A stretch of DNA of 64,000 nt from Miscanthus floridulus (GCF_019320115.1 NC_089582.1:124459259-124523258), one strand, 5' to 3'; shown: positions 23,862-34,255, numbered from the stretch's first letter. Notes: a model not told the origin generated them from the sequence alone. Numbers and translations are program-made.

Positions 23862-24123
23862 TTGGGCTGGGCTACTGTAGCTATAGAGTTGAACTGGGAT
23901 GGGCTGAATTTGGGTTATTGTATGCAGCCAAAAAGTTTAGTACCATACCGTAGATTCTCACTTCACCGAACCAGCTTAAATAGCCAGGTCAAGGACGCGT
24001 AGTAACCTTCGATTAACCGTTTTGCGCGAAGCGAGGACGAAAACGCAAACAGGTTACTAAGTAGGTGGGGCCCACCCCTCAGTAGAGTGGGCCTAGGCCG
24101 TGTACCGGGCCTAGGGTGTTACA
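23862..24123. mobile_element. Insertion in last exon of MATH copy A (LTR-end-like)
   Basis: Copy B reads straight through here (33104-33267). In copy A the exon sequence stops near 23861 and resumes at ctggggatggg (24124). The right end gggtgttaca resembles the inverted start of the TGTAACACC LTR family, so this may be a truncated LTR or solo-LTR remnant. The left border is uncertain by about 10 bp. A possible 5-bp duplication (ctggg) is present. Confidence 0.65.
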
Positions 24124-24615
24124 CTGGGGATGGGATAAGTTCATTTCGCTGGAGGATTTCAAGGACGCATCAAAAGGTTATCTCATCAAAGGCAAGTGTT
24201 GCATTGAGGCTGAAGTCGCAATCATTGGCTCTTCCAACACAGAGTACTCTCAGTAATTTGTGAGATCTCATTATTAGTGTTTATCCTCGCTAGAACCAGC
24301 TATATTTTACGTTCCCTGTCACCATGGCATTGAGACTCTCTATTGCTTGGAACTAAAGATATCTAAACGTTTCAGCTCTTCAGGCTTCGTTCTATCGAAG
24401 ACACCAAATATACGTGCTTTGACTATTTTGAATGTGATCTAAGTTGCTAATATATGCAAACTGAGATCTTTCTTATTATTTTAGGTTATATTCTGGTAAT
24501 CTTTCTTGATTGCACAACCATGCAACGAATGATTTTGCAGTTCTTTTTTTCTTTTCTTTTTTATTTTTTCTGTCGGGACGTATCAGTCATGCTCTTCTTG
24601 TGAACAATACGATCA

Positions 24616-25165
24616 GCCGTGCCGGTGCATCACCTCGGCGCCGGCCAGCAGCTGCCGCATGATGCGTCCCGCCTCGGCCTCCGGGTACGGCCGTTCCCCG
24701 CGGTCTGCCATGCGGAACGCGACGAGCGAGGGGTAGCCCCCGCCGGCCGCCACGAAGCAGGTCTCGCGCAGGACGTCGGCGGCCCAGCTCCTGCGGTGCA
24801 GGGACTTGACGGCGACGGCCTGGCCCGTGGCGCGGTGCCGTGCCGTGACGAGGATGCCGCACTCACCCTGGCCGAGCGCCCGTCCTATTTGTATCCGCGG
24901 GCGTTGGCCATGTGCCTCTTCCGCCCGCAGGCCCTGGGCCTACTCTCAGGCGGCGGCGGTGACGACGACGTCGTCGACCATCGCGAGATGGCAGCGGCTC
25001 GCCAGGCGCTGATCGCCGTGCCGGTGCGGCGGTGTTCTTGGATCACGGGGGTCTGTTCGGCTGGTATTAAAGCCGGCTCCGACTGAAGCTGTTTTACTAT
25101 GAGAGAAAAATAATGTATAACTGATAAGCCGGCTGATAAGTTCAAGAGACCAGACGCAGAGCGCT
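24616..25165 (-). pseudogene. Truncated copy of the kinase gene
   Basis: A minus-strand copy of the first half of the 18192-19442 kinase. It keeps the segments around MANARGYK, VAVKSLHRRS, LVAFR and MRQLLAGAE. It ends at MHRHG just before the HRD loop, where a TGA is created at the duplication junction (about 24615). Compared with the parent it lacks 75 bp (25 codons after LVAFR, including DYSIVMDYVG), has a stop directly after GYK (CAG to TAG), has a shifted frame near the N terminus, carries a MITE at 25048-25153, and has lost the start-codon region (the sequence jumps to promoter DNA at about 25165). It cannot encode a kinase domain. Confidence 0.88.
25048..25153. mobile_element. Short MITE in the kinase remnant
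   Basis: The parent gene is uninterrupted here. The insert begins ggggtctgttcggctgg, contains gagagaaaaataatg (the family core in reverse) and gccggct motifs, and is bordered by acg on both sides (25045-25047 and 25154-25156), consistent with a 3-bp target duplication. Confidence 0.65.
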
Positions 25166-25350
25166 GCGACCCGCATGTAGTCTAGTCTTCGTTCCATCGG
25201 ACTTGCACATGACATTGCAGCTGCTGCCTGCCGATTTACTAATCTTCCACATGAGTCGGAAATAGAGTAGAGGTTAAGAGCTGATAGTACGGAGCCGTAT
25301 TTCTGAAGGTAATTCCATCGTAAAGATTTAACGCGTGTTTGTTCTGTACT
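25165..25350. repeat. Duplicated kinase promoter flank (unit 2)
   Basis: Matches 19596-19765 almost throughout (gtagtctagtctt, ggtaattccatcgtaaagatttaacg). After about 25350 the two units diverge because unit 2 contains inserted DNA up to about 28.2 kb. Confidence 0.8.
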
Positions 25351-26427
25351 AGTGGACATGCACGTGGATAAAAGTCAATAGCCAATCATTGAGATTTGAT
25401 AAAGGAGTTTTAACAATAAATTTTCAAGGATATTTCTATAATGCATGATGATACAATTACATATACAACCACAATTTATCATGATATGGTTCGTTTTATT
25501 ATTGATTAATACCAATTAATGTCACTCAAGTAAGCTTAAATATATTAATAAAAGTTTATCACAAAAGTTACATATGACAAATCAATACCCCAAGGGACAT
25601 ATATTACTTTGTTCTGTCTTTTCGTTAGGGGTTTTGCATAATGATCACTCTGAAATAGTTTGCTTCTGAAGTTTTCGAAGAACTATCCCCTAAATATCCC
25701 CACTGCTACATCATAATTCTACCAATTTACTCAAGAGTCAGCTGAAGCTTATCCAGACAGACCACACCTGCAAACAAACATCAGCTTTTCCTATCAAAAA
25801 GCTATGATGCCCATTTCAGTTACCAGAGAATCAAAATAACTGATATATTTCTTTATTCCTTTTTATTTTAAGGGCAGCTTAGAACTATATAGGTCCATTT
25901 CTGATAAAGAAAACAAGTTCACAGTATAGTATAGAGTATTCATCTGCTTCTATGCCTAGTAAATTATTTGCTGTAATAATTGTGGTGGTGTGACAAAGAA
26001 CAAAAGAAGGCATTGGCGGTTTACCTCTTGATCTGGTGACACAAGAACTTTCCTGGTCAGGATGTTTTCACCTTTCTAATGAAGTAGCTATCACTTCTTG
26101 CTTTCTCTACAAAATAAACACCAAGACAAATAAAAATACAAAATCTAAGAAATTAGAACAAATAATCCAGTCTGACATAATCTAATTAAATTATATAGAT
26201 TATTAAATGTAGGAAATAAATCACCTAAGATAGACCACATAAGTATTGTGACACTATAAATGGCTACATCACAGACCTTGAATGGCTCACAACAAAGAAA
26301 TTCTGGTGTCATCCATTCTGGCTACAGGGCAAGAACACTCTAGTGGCAAGAAACCAATGAGTAGAGCAAGGGATTTGGATCATGCTATGCTATCTGGGAG
26401 ATGGAATAACCTTCATGTTATGCATAC
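25351..26427. other. Intergenic, no gene recognised
   Basis: AT-rich DNA unique to unit 2. Exon-like phrases flanked by pyrimidine tracts occur around 25770 and 26030-26110, but they show no domain and no consistent frame. Confidence 0.5.
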
Positions 26428-26766
26428 CAGTCAAGCCAAGAGGATGGAAATCCCGGAGAACAAGGTGGTTCTCTGTTCCATCACCATCAGTAACCAACTT
26501 GTAGCCCTTACCCATCAAATGGTTACCAAGGGCAACTGCGTTTGCCTTGACCTGCTGGATATAGGCCTTGAATACAGGTGACATGACTTGTTTCAAGGCT
26601 ACAGCTAGAGCAGCAATCTGGTGATTGTGAGGCTCCCCCTAGAGCGATGAGAACACATCCAAGTTGATATTGTCCCCATAGTCATACAGGCACCCTCAGG
26701 CTGACCCTTTTTCGGAGGCTTTGAGCGCTTCCTGTTGGTCCTCAAAGACTCCTGTTGGTCGTAGTG
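26428..26766 (-). pseudogene. Serine hydroxymethyltransferase fragment (pseudogene)
   Basis: On the minus strand, segments match plant SHMT, the pyridoxal-phosphate enzyme that interconverts serine and glycine using tetrahydrofolate. Visible pieces in order are TTTNRSL (normally TTTHKSL, the PLP-lysine motif), [49 protein letters not shown] and GTENHLVL…PLGLTG. Damage includes Lys to Arg at the PLP lysine (26751-26753), a TGA two codons later, a frameshift near GQPEG and a TAG at 26639-26641. Only about a quarter of the protein is present and no intron is seen in it, so a processed or captured fragment is likely. It is not functional. Confidence 0.82.
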
Positions 26767-27184
26767 CCACATTGGAGTGCATAGAAGGATTCAAAGCCTC
26801 CTATAGAAGAGCGAAGAAACTAACATGGATGAAAAAAATAAAAGATACAGAATATGGGAGTTCTGCAGGAACTGGGAAAATTAGAAAGCTTAATTTGTAA
26901 ATTTCAAATTTCTGCATTCATAACTACCGTGGCCAAATAATAATATCATGTCAACATGCATTTTGTGTTCCATTTGTATGTTCATATAATAGAAAAGGGC
27001 TCCTCAAGTTCAGAGTTCATGACAATGAACTCTATGAAATTTTACTCCCTAACTCAGCTAGGCCATCTTGTAGGACAAATTTATAACCGTCACAATAGAA
27101 TTTTAGATACCTTTCAGGTTTATTTTGGCACGTGAAGTTTGAGTTGCTTTAGACCGTTACAATTTAGTTTCTTTAGTCGCCACA
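26767..27184. other. Intergenic, no gene recognised
   Basis: AT-rich sequence upstream of the SHMT fragment. No continuation of SHMT and no other coding signal was recognised. Confidence 0.5.
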
Positions 27185-27670
27185 CTAACACGACCAAAGA
27201 AATACTTGGACAGGTATTGCAAGTTCAGAATTGAGGTTGGGCGGTGCAATGCTGTTGCCGTATGTTGTGATTTGGCCACTCCGCCTCAGCGGCAACGGGA
27301 AGAGATGACAGAGGTGCCGGTGCCCAACCCCATTGACCTGCAGCTGCAACACGTAAATCGGAAGAGAGCAATTAGATTTTGGTAGGCAAAAGGAGGACCG
27401 GCAGATCAAGAGGGGATCAGGAACACGACATGATCCAAAACGGATGGTGATGGAGGGGCACCAGAGATCCGTACCTTGTCAACTTCGGCGGCTGCGACGA
27501 CGCGACCTCGTCACTGCTGTACCCGCCGTCGCGTCCTTCGTGGGCGCCGGCGATGCCGGCGCGCCCTTCTCCTCTTCCTCCCCAGCCCGGTGTCTCGGAA
27601 CTCGGAAGAGTCCAGAATTGGACTATTGGAGAGGTGAGAAGGATGGGAATCGAAGGCGTAGTTGAGATGC
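27185..27670 (-). other. GC-rich, possible remnant first exon
   Basis: A GC-rich island in AT-rich DNA. On the minus strand a stretch encoding alternating Ala/Pro/Glu-rich peptide (for example GEEEEKGAPASPAPTKD) runs to a possible donor (ttgacaag|gtacgg near 27472). No domain was recognised and no downstream exon found. It may be the promoter and first exon of a lost gene or part of a captured fragment. Confidence 0.3.
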
Positions 27671-27774
27671 TGATGTGCTGCCGTGGGTACAGAGCGGGTA
27701 AGAAAAAATTTCGGTGAATAAAATTCTTCGACGGATGGTGTCGAGCGTGGCAGGAACGCGTAAGATAATCTTAC

Positions 27775-28012
27775 GGACTAGAGTAAGATTAATTTACACA
27801 ATTAGATTTAAAGACCCTAGTCATCCTATGGCTCTCATGTAATGTGGGTAAGAAAATTTTAGGTGAAAAGGTATTTTCAATTCTTTCGCTATGGACTACA
27901 GTAAGATTAATTTACACCATTAGATTTAAAGACCCGAGTCATCCGACGGCTCTCATGTAAGGTGGGTAAGAAAATTTTAGGTGAAAAGGTATTTCCAAAT
28001 CTTTCGCTCTTT
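27775..28012. repeat. 118-bp tandem duplication
   Basis: Two adjacent units begin ggacta (27775 and 27893) and share agtaagattaatttacac, agatttaaagaccc and taagaaaattttaggtg. The copies differ at several sites, so the duplication is not recent. Confidence 0.85.
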
Positions 28013-28018
28013 TATAGT

Positions 28019-28075
28019 AATAATATAGATATAGATATAGATAGACAGATAGATATAGATATAGAGTATAGATAA
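28019..28075. repeat. Imperfect atagat microsatellite
   Basis: Repeats of atagat/agatat interrupted by gacagat. It directly follows the 118-bp duplication. Confidence 0.8.
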
Positions 28076-28129
28076 AAATAAAAGATTTGGAACTCGGTAA
28101 CTACATAGTACCGTCCTTTCATCCTCCTC

Positions 28130-28960
28130 GTCACGGTTGTCATCTAGGGTTTCTTTCTTTCTTCCTCCTCGGTGAGTTTATTGGTGACAAAGAGAGGAAA
28201 CCTATCTCTGTCTCCAACCATTCTTTAAATCTAATTCTTTAGTTTTAACTAAGATTAATCTACCAACAAAATTAGATGATTTTTGGTCAAAATCTTGTTA
28301 ACTGTGATGATTTTAGCGATTGTCACGACGAAGTCGTTCTTGCAGGCGTCGATTTAATCGGCAGGCAACCTCTTGAACACTCCCAACAAGAGCAACTCCA
28401 TGTCATCGATCTCATCATCGATGATCACAAATAGAAAATCAAGAATTGAAAGGTGATTTATATACAACTTATGTTGCATCTGACAGTACAAATGTCGATG
28501 CATAGCATCAAATAAGCCATTAATAATAAACTTGCTATCACATAGAGAAAAAAAACTTCTCAAAGCCAACTATGTAGGAAAGCATACCAAAGGTTTCATA
28601 CAAAGAATTTTCTCCAAAAAGACTATCACACCTGATTTTGTTTGACCCTGGATCTCTAACCCTCAAATTTTAATACTTGAATCCCCAAACTTATACCACG
28701 GTGTCACTTGAGTCTTCAACTCTTAGATTTCGATTTCTGAGATCCTAAACTTGTATAACTGTGTTGTCTAGGTTCCAAACTTTCACGTCATAGATGACGC
28801 TGATGTGGTTATTAATTACGCGGGACATGCAAGTCCTGAAACTTAGATTAGTAGATTATATCATTATATCATTGTACAATTGTACAAGAATTTAGGATCC
28901 AAACATTAAAATTTGAGAGTTAAGGACAGAGTGACACTGCCGTATATATAGGACGTAAAT
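28130..28960. repeat. Spacer of duplication unit 2
   Basis: Non-coding. About 28215-28820 matches 19930-20640 of unit 1. It includes the phrases cctaaacttgtata and caaacttata found in both. No gene is seen. Confidence 0.75.
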
Positions 28961-28973
28961 ATCAAAATTCTAA

Positions 28974-30175
28974 TCTATATAATCTATAATAATATATAAT
29001 AATAATGAGGCAAAATTTCAGCCAATTTTTTTCGTCCATCCACTTTTTTTCGTCTCCCTCTAACTGTCGAACAATGTAGAGTTTCTTTCGTCCAGACTTA
29101 TATATATAACATGGGCTCATACGAGTTAGAATAGCTCGCATCTAAACCGATATGGAGTCCGATTCTAAGATTATTGGGTTCTATTGTAAGACACATACAC
29201 GTCTATCTATATATCTATAATATATATAATCTATGTCTAATATTAAAGAGCCAAAATTTCCCTCCACCTTTTTTTTGTCCGACCCTCCCCTAACTAATTC
29301 TAAATGTGGAAACTATCTTGTGTGGCGAAACTTCTTGAGATAATCTAAATAGGAATTCTAATCCAAATAGACTATTTGATATTATCTAACATGCAAGGCT
29401 TTTTGTCCTGAAAAAGAATCCAAATCTAAATAGAAAAGGATAAAAATACAAATTGGGCATATAGTCCTGCGTAGCTTGAATAGGAATCCAAATGTAAATA
29501 GAAAAGGATAAAAATAGAAATTAGACAAATATAAATTAAACGAAGCCAAACTTTTTTTATTTTATCATATCTCCACCATGCATGATCCCGCGTTCGTCTT
29601 CAGTTTTATTTGCTTTCAAAAAAACGTGCACATGAAAACTAGTCGGTTTCACTCTAATCTACATCTGACGCGAGTTCGTATGGTCGTCCTAGACAACAGG
29701 TTAATCCAAACAAACTCAACGTAAAACTTATATATGGGTTAAATTGAATTTTTGGCATGTCCATCTGACTACATCCATTTAGAACAGTTGACCATGTTTC
29801 GATCTATCCAAAAATAAATTAATCTACATTTATATATTTATATATCATTTATAAAGCATAGATCATTTTATATTGGTATGTCACTTTCTCACATGTTTGT
29901 ACAAGTTAGATCAGCACATCTAACTAGCTAAACATGATACGGTGCGAAGTATACAATCTAAAATGAATATGAAGATATAATGTAACCGTTAGATAATAAA
30001 TCTTTAAATTTCTGTGCTCACGTAAGTTAGAGTGGCTAACGTACGTAGAGGAACCGAGTTTCAAGATGAATCCTAACCCATGATGTGATTATTAATGGTT
30101 CTCTAAACTGAAGTCGTCCAAATGACTATGTAATAATTTGTACACCTCGTTGCAACACACGGGCACGTTTGCTAG
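28974..30175. mobile_element. Helitron-like non-autonomous element(s)
   Basis: Begins A|TCTATATAATCTATAATAAT and ends gttgcaacacacgggcacgtttgCTAG|T at 30175, which fits the TC…CTAG ends and A/T insertion site of grass Helitrons. A second TC-type head (tctatctatatatctata) at about 29201 suggests a nested or composite element. No Rep/helicase frame is present. The whole region is AT-rich and contains no gene. Confidence 0.5.
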
Positions 30176-30560
30176 TAAGAGCAACTTCATGAGACTCTCT
30201 ATATTATTTCTAAATACTAGCAATAGAGATTTTGGTTAGAAAAATACCTTCCAACATATTTTCTAAATGGTTATCTAAACATAGCCATCTTCTATTCTGG
30301 ATTTTTCGCTAGCCAAAAATAGAAAACGAGAATAGCTCTCTAGAGTGGTCATGAGATATAGAAAAACGATTAGAGGATAAAAAGATATAGAAAACTATTT
30401 TTATGCAAATAATTCTCTAAATGATAATTTATAGCGTAAAATTTAGAAAGGCCTTGTAGATACTCTCAGACGTAAAAGATCTAGATGACACCGAGATCTA
30501 CATGACACCGTCAAATAAGTTTAGTAACCTCCCGTAAACACCGAAACAACCCGTGAATTT
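30176..30560. other. Intergenic / upstream region of MATH copy B
   Basis: AT-rich sequence before the MATH copy B leader. No coding signal or clear TATA box was identified. Confidence 0.4.
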
Positions 30561-30639
30561 TGCACCGAATTTCTGTTTCCTGGTGAGGCATCCCCTCCTC
30601 GTGTGCACAAAACCCTCCTCCCTTCGCGCAGCCCCCGGC

Positions 30640-30761
30640 TTCCCCTCGCCCTCGCGCAGCTCTCTAGAAAACCCCATCTGCACTTCTGCAGGCCCGTAGA
30701 AAACCCCACCCGGTGAGGGTTTGCTTGAAGCCTCGGATCTCCGCCGAGAAAGCATCTCGAG
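30640..30761 (+). other. 5' UTR exon of MATH copy B (approximate start)
   Basis: GC-rich leader ending gagaaagcatctcgag|gtgagc (donor at 30762) and matching copy A at 21387. The leader intron ends at caattgcag|agg (31200/31201), 31 nt before the ATG. Confidence 0.6.
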
Positions 30762-31231
30762 GTGAGCTTTGTCTCTCGATCTTCTTGTCGTGCCTCTTCC
30801 AGTGTTCCTAATCTCCCGATCCGTAGGAAAGCGTGTTCCTTTTTCGTAGCGTGTGTACGGCGCCGGCGATCGTGTGCTGTAAGTGCGCAGGGGAGTGGAA
30901 GGAATAGGCCGGAAAACATTTAGAGAATCTTACGGTTGCAGAGTTCCTGGATTTCTCGTGGATTTTAAAGGAGTTTCGGGCTTTGCGGATGCGAGTTGTT
31001 AGTTTTCTTGATGAATAGATTGTTCATTAGTAGTGTTCGAGAGCTTCTTTTTGATCTACCTGTTCGTGTAGCGGGGTTTAGCCGTTCTTTGAAATTGAGA
31101 CCCTTGAGTTGTTGTTTCCTGCTAATATGCAAGATTTCTCCATCTTAACCCCACAGCCTTCGTTATTTCCTTATGGCATGAGGATTGATCTCAATTGCAG
31201 AGGATTCCTGGGAAGAGGGAGCGGTTGAGCA

Positions 31232-33267
31232 ATGGGCAACTCTTGCGTCAAAGGTGCTGGTACGGATTTTCTTCTTAAAGTTTACTGCTCAATGCGCTAG
31301 ACCATTTAGTTAATCATTGTTGTACTAACACGTTATTCAGCATACTTGCTACGGGTCATCACGAGCAACATACACTTCATCTCAGCATTTTTTTTTTCTT
31401 TCTAGATTTCACTGCTGGTTTTTGCTCTTGTTCTGATCTTTTTTTATTATTGCCCCTCATTGTTTTCAGGCGGATCAAACCCAGGTCTGGACTTGACGTC
31501 CAATGCCACACCTCTTCCAGTGGAGCAGACAACCTTCAAGTGGATCATTGATGGCTTTTCCTCCCTTCTGGACAAGGATCAAGGATGGACATACTCCAAC
31601 GTATTTGAGATCATGGGCGTAAAATGGTATCGTTACTACTGTTGCTATTTTTGTTTCTCTGGTTAAATTGCTTCCTTCTTACAGTCAGAAGTATTCAATG
31701 TTTCTTTGAGGGGTAACTATTCCAATGTTGACTTGGTTTGTATATATACAACAACAACATAGCCTTTCAGTCCCAAGCAAGTTGGGGTAGGCTTTGGTTT
31801 GTATATATCCTGCCTGAAAAACTGAATGACTTTAGAAGCCTAGCAAATAATGAAATGGCTTCTTTGTACATCTCTCCTAACATGCAAATGGTTTTCATAG
31901 GTTTATGTAAGAACTTTCAAAATACAAAACATGGCCAGCAGTCATTCATGTCATGAACAGGATCTCAGTGCTCTGTTTTGACTCATTTGCAGGTATCTGA
32001 AACTGAATCCAAAGTACAAAAAGATCATTGGTAAGGAGGAGTATGTCTCTCTCAGGCTTGAACTGCCGCAGGGTTCAGTGAAACTTGACACTATCGTTGA
32101 GGCATCTTTCAAGTTCATGATATATGATCAGTCCAATGGAAAGCACAAGAAGCAACTAGGTAAAGTAGCAAACTATATATTCCTAGTTACACTGTCAGAT
32201 ATAACTTTAATGTTTTTTTTTTCTCTGAGAATTGATTATAGTTGTATACCCATTGGCCCAAATGCTCATTTGTAACTGCTAGCTATAACTTAAAATCTTT
32301 AATGCTTGCTTTTTTTACAAAACCTTCTATTTGGTTTTATGTCTCCATTTAGTTTTTCTCTGGAAACAATGTGTTCCCATTTTGCTTCAAATTTGTTATG
32401 GTAATTAAATACCATTTTCTGAGAAAATATATATGCTTGGATTTTTTATTGTGCAGTTAACCACAGCTTCCAGACTGCAAGTACGAGCTCTGGCATCTCA
32501 TGCATGTTACCCTTGAAAACACTAAACAAACAGTCCTCTGGATTTCTTGTCAACAACAGCTGCATATTTGGTATTGAGTTCATCAAAGTTGCCACTATCA
32601 AAGCCAACATGGCGTTAGAAACACTGTTTGTAAGGAAGATGAACGTCTTCAACGAGGCCAAAGTTTACACTTGGAAAATTGAGGATTTCTTTGCTCCGAA
32701 GAACCAATCCTACTCACCAGAGTTCGAAATCGGTGGATACACATGGTGATAATCTTTTCAGCTTCAATACTTGACATGTATACATGACTGAATGTTGGTA
32801 GCATAATCCGAACTTTCTTACAGTGCTAAGAATGCTTCTATACCAATTGCAGGTCTATCACTATGTATCCATCTTGCGATGGTAACCATGTGTCCTTATT
32901 TCTGAAAATGAAGAAGACAAATGATGTCCCCAAAGACTCTGGGAACCTGGTCGAATTTACTTTATCCATCAAAGACCAGGAAAACAGCAAGGACAAGAAA
33001 TTACCAGGTTCGCATTTTAGCAGAAATTTGCTTGATAGACTGGTTAGTCTGGATGCTAAATTATCATCACACATTCTTAACTTATTTTTATTGGGAAATG
33101 CAGGCAGGTGCCAGTTCTCAAACCAATATCCTTGCTGGGGATGGAATAAGTTCATCTCGCTGGAGGATTTCAAGGACACATCAAAGGGTTATCTCATCAA
33201 AGGCAAGTGTTGCGTTGAGGCTAAAGTCGCAATCAATGGCTCTTCCAAGACAGAGTACTCTCAGTAA
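31232..33267 (+). CDS. Two-MATH-domain protein, intact copy B
   Basis: Six exons with GT/AG borders join into one open frame of 319 aa: 31232-31259, 31470-31626, 31993-32159, 32457-32745, 32853-33007 and 33104-33267. The first exon encodes only MGNSCVKGA plus one base, an N-myristoylation-type start (Gly2) with a palmitoylatable Cys5. A Thr/Pro linker follows, then MATH domain 1 (about 32-164, starting FKWIIDGFS) and MATH domain 2 (about 186-308, starting VYTWKIEDFF, with GWNKFISLEDF). MATH domains are TRAF-homology folds that bind partner peptides. In plants they occur alone, with BTB or in UBP12/13-type deubiquitinases. No BTB, RING or protease domain is present, so an adaptor role is the most that can be inferred. 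Expression is plausible because frame and splice sites are clean. Confidence 0.92.
31748..31793 (-). mobile_element. 5'-truncated SINE tail with 15-bp target duplication
   Basis: In intron 2 of MATH copy B. The insert reads acaacaacaacatagcc…gttggggtaggct, which on the minus strand is the 3' end of an Au-type plant SINE with a (TTG)n tail. It is flanked by identical 15-bp direct repeats ttggtttgtatatat (31733-31747 and 31794-31808). Copy A lacks it. Only 46 bp of the element remain. Confidence 0.85.
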
Positions 33268-33610
33268 TTCGTGAGAGCTCATGATTAGTATTTATTCTCG
33301 CTAGTACCAACTATATAGCGTGTTCCCTATATATCACCATGACAGAGACTCGCTTGCTTGGAACTATAGATATCTCAACGTATCCGCTCTAAAGGATTCA
33401 TTCTGTCGAAGACACCAAATATACGTGCTTTGACTATTTTGAATGTGATCTAAGTTGCTAATATATGCAACAACTGAGATCTTATTATTTTAGGTTATTC
33501 TGGTAAATCTAGCTTGATTGCAACGAATGATTTCGCAGCTTCTTTTTTTTTGGGTGTTGCTGTCGAGCCTTATTAGTTATGCTCTTCTTGCAAACAACAA
33601 ATTCGGCAGG
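33268..33610 (+). repeat. 3' flank of MATH copy B, homologous to copy A flank
   Basis: Shares phrases (gaagacaccaaatatacgtgctttgac, tatgctcttcttg) with 24257-24605. Similarity ends at tgctcttcttg, about 24601 in unit 1 and 33591 here, which places the edge of the duplicated segment. Confidence 0.8.
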
Positions 33611-33739
33611 AGCTCTGCGTATCAATTATGATGAAATAATTGTATGTACAGGATGGCCTTTTAATAAGCCCAAACACAACAGCAGCCGTTTTCCATCCTC
33701 TTGCTTGTACATTAAAAATGCAGATGTTCCTCAAATGCG

Positions 33740-33990
33740 GTGAGATCTGAAGCATCCCAAGGGCTTGGTTGGAGGCTGAGAAAACTTACATGGGCCAAAT
33801 ATAGATGTCAAGCATTGTTCCTTAAAAAATGCGAAAGTTCTAAAGCATTCCAAGGGTGTGTTTGGTTGGAGGCTGAGAAAACTCACCTGGGCAGATATCG
33901 ATCCCAAGTATCTGATTTTGGATGCCTAGGGCAAGGACTGGCCACCCAAATGCCTGTCAGGCTTCAATCCAAACAAACACGTCCTCAAAG
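33740..33990. mobile_element. MITE-like repeat (GTGTTTGGTTG ends)
   Basis: The phrase ttggttggaggctgagaaaac occurs twice (about 33768 and 33862). The second copy and the right end caggcttcaatccaaacaaacacg (33958-33981) form imperfect inverted repeats. The superfamily is not resolved. Confidence 0.4.
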
Positions 33991-34050
33991 CCGATTCACG
34001 TCCTTTGAAGGTACTCAACTACAGGAACACACGGAAGATCAGGTGTTTTT

Positions 34051-34255
34051 AGAAGTGACGGAGAAGAAAATTAGGCTCTTTAATATTAAGGATAGAACTG
34101 ACGAAACGCTCCTCGTTTGACAAGAGTTTCTAGAAGCGACGGAAAAGAAAATTAGGCTCTTTAATATTAGAGATAGAACTGAGAAAACACTCGTCGCTTG
34201 ACCTAGAAACGAATGAAAGATTAGGTATTTCTAGAAATGACAAGAAGAAAATTAG
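34051..34255. repeat. Imperfect tandem repeat, about 81-bp unit
   Basis: The units begin agaagtgacgg (34051) and agaagcgacgg (34132), sharing gaaaattaggctctttaat. A third partial unit starts near 34233. It is non-coding. Confidence 0.7.

Larger units (their letters stand above)
21720..24256 (+). pseudogene. MATH-domain gene, copy A (broken)
   Basis: Six exons collinear with the intact copy at 31232-33267: 21720-21747, 22056-22320, 22597-22747, 23121-23397, 23583-23737 and 23834-24256, all with GT/AG borders. It encoded an N-terminal MGNSCAKGAG peptide, a low-complexity linker and two MATH (TRAF-homology) domains. Three differences from copy B matter. Exon 3 lacks 16 bp (after 22673, frame lost). 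Exon 4 lacks 12 bp, which removes FGIE in frame. Exon 6 is split by about 260 bp of foreign DNA ending gggtgttaca at 24123. Exon 2 carries two extra 54-bp units (22109-22162 and 22163-22216), making the linker 36 residues longer than in copy B. The frameshift alone removes most of both MATH domains. A shorter truncated product cannot be excluded. Confidence 0.88.
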
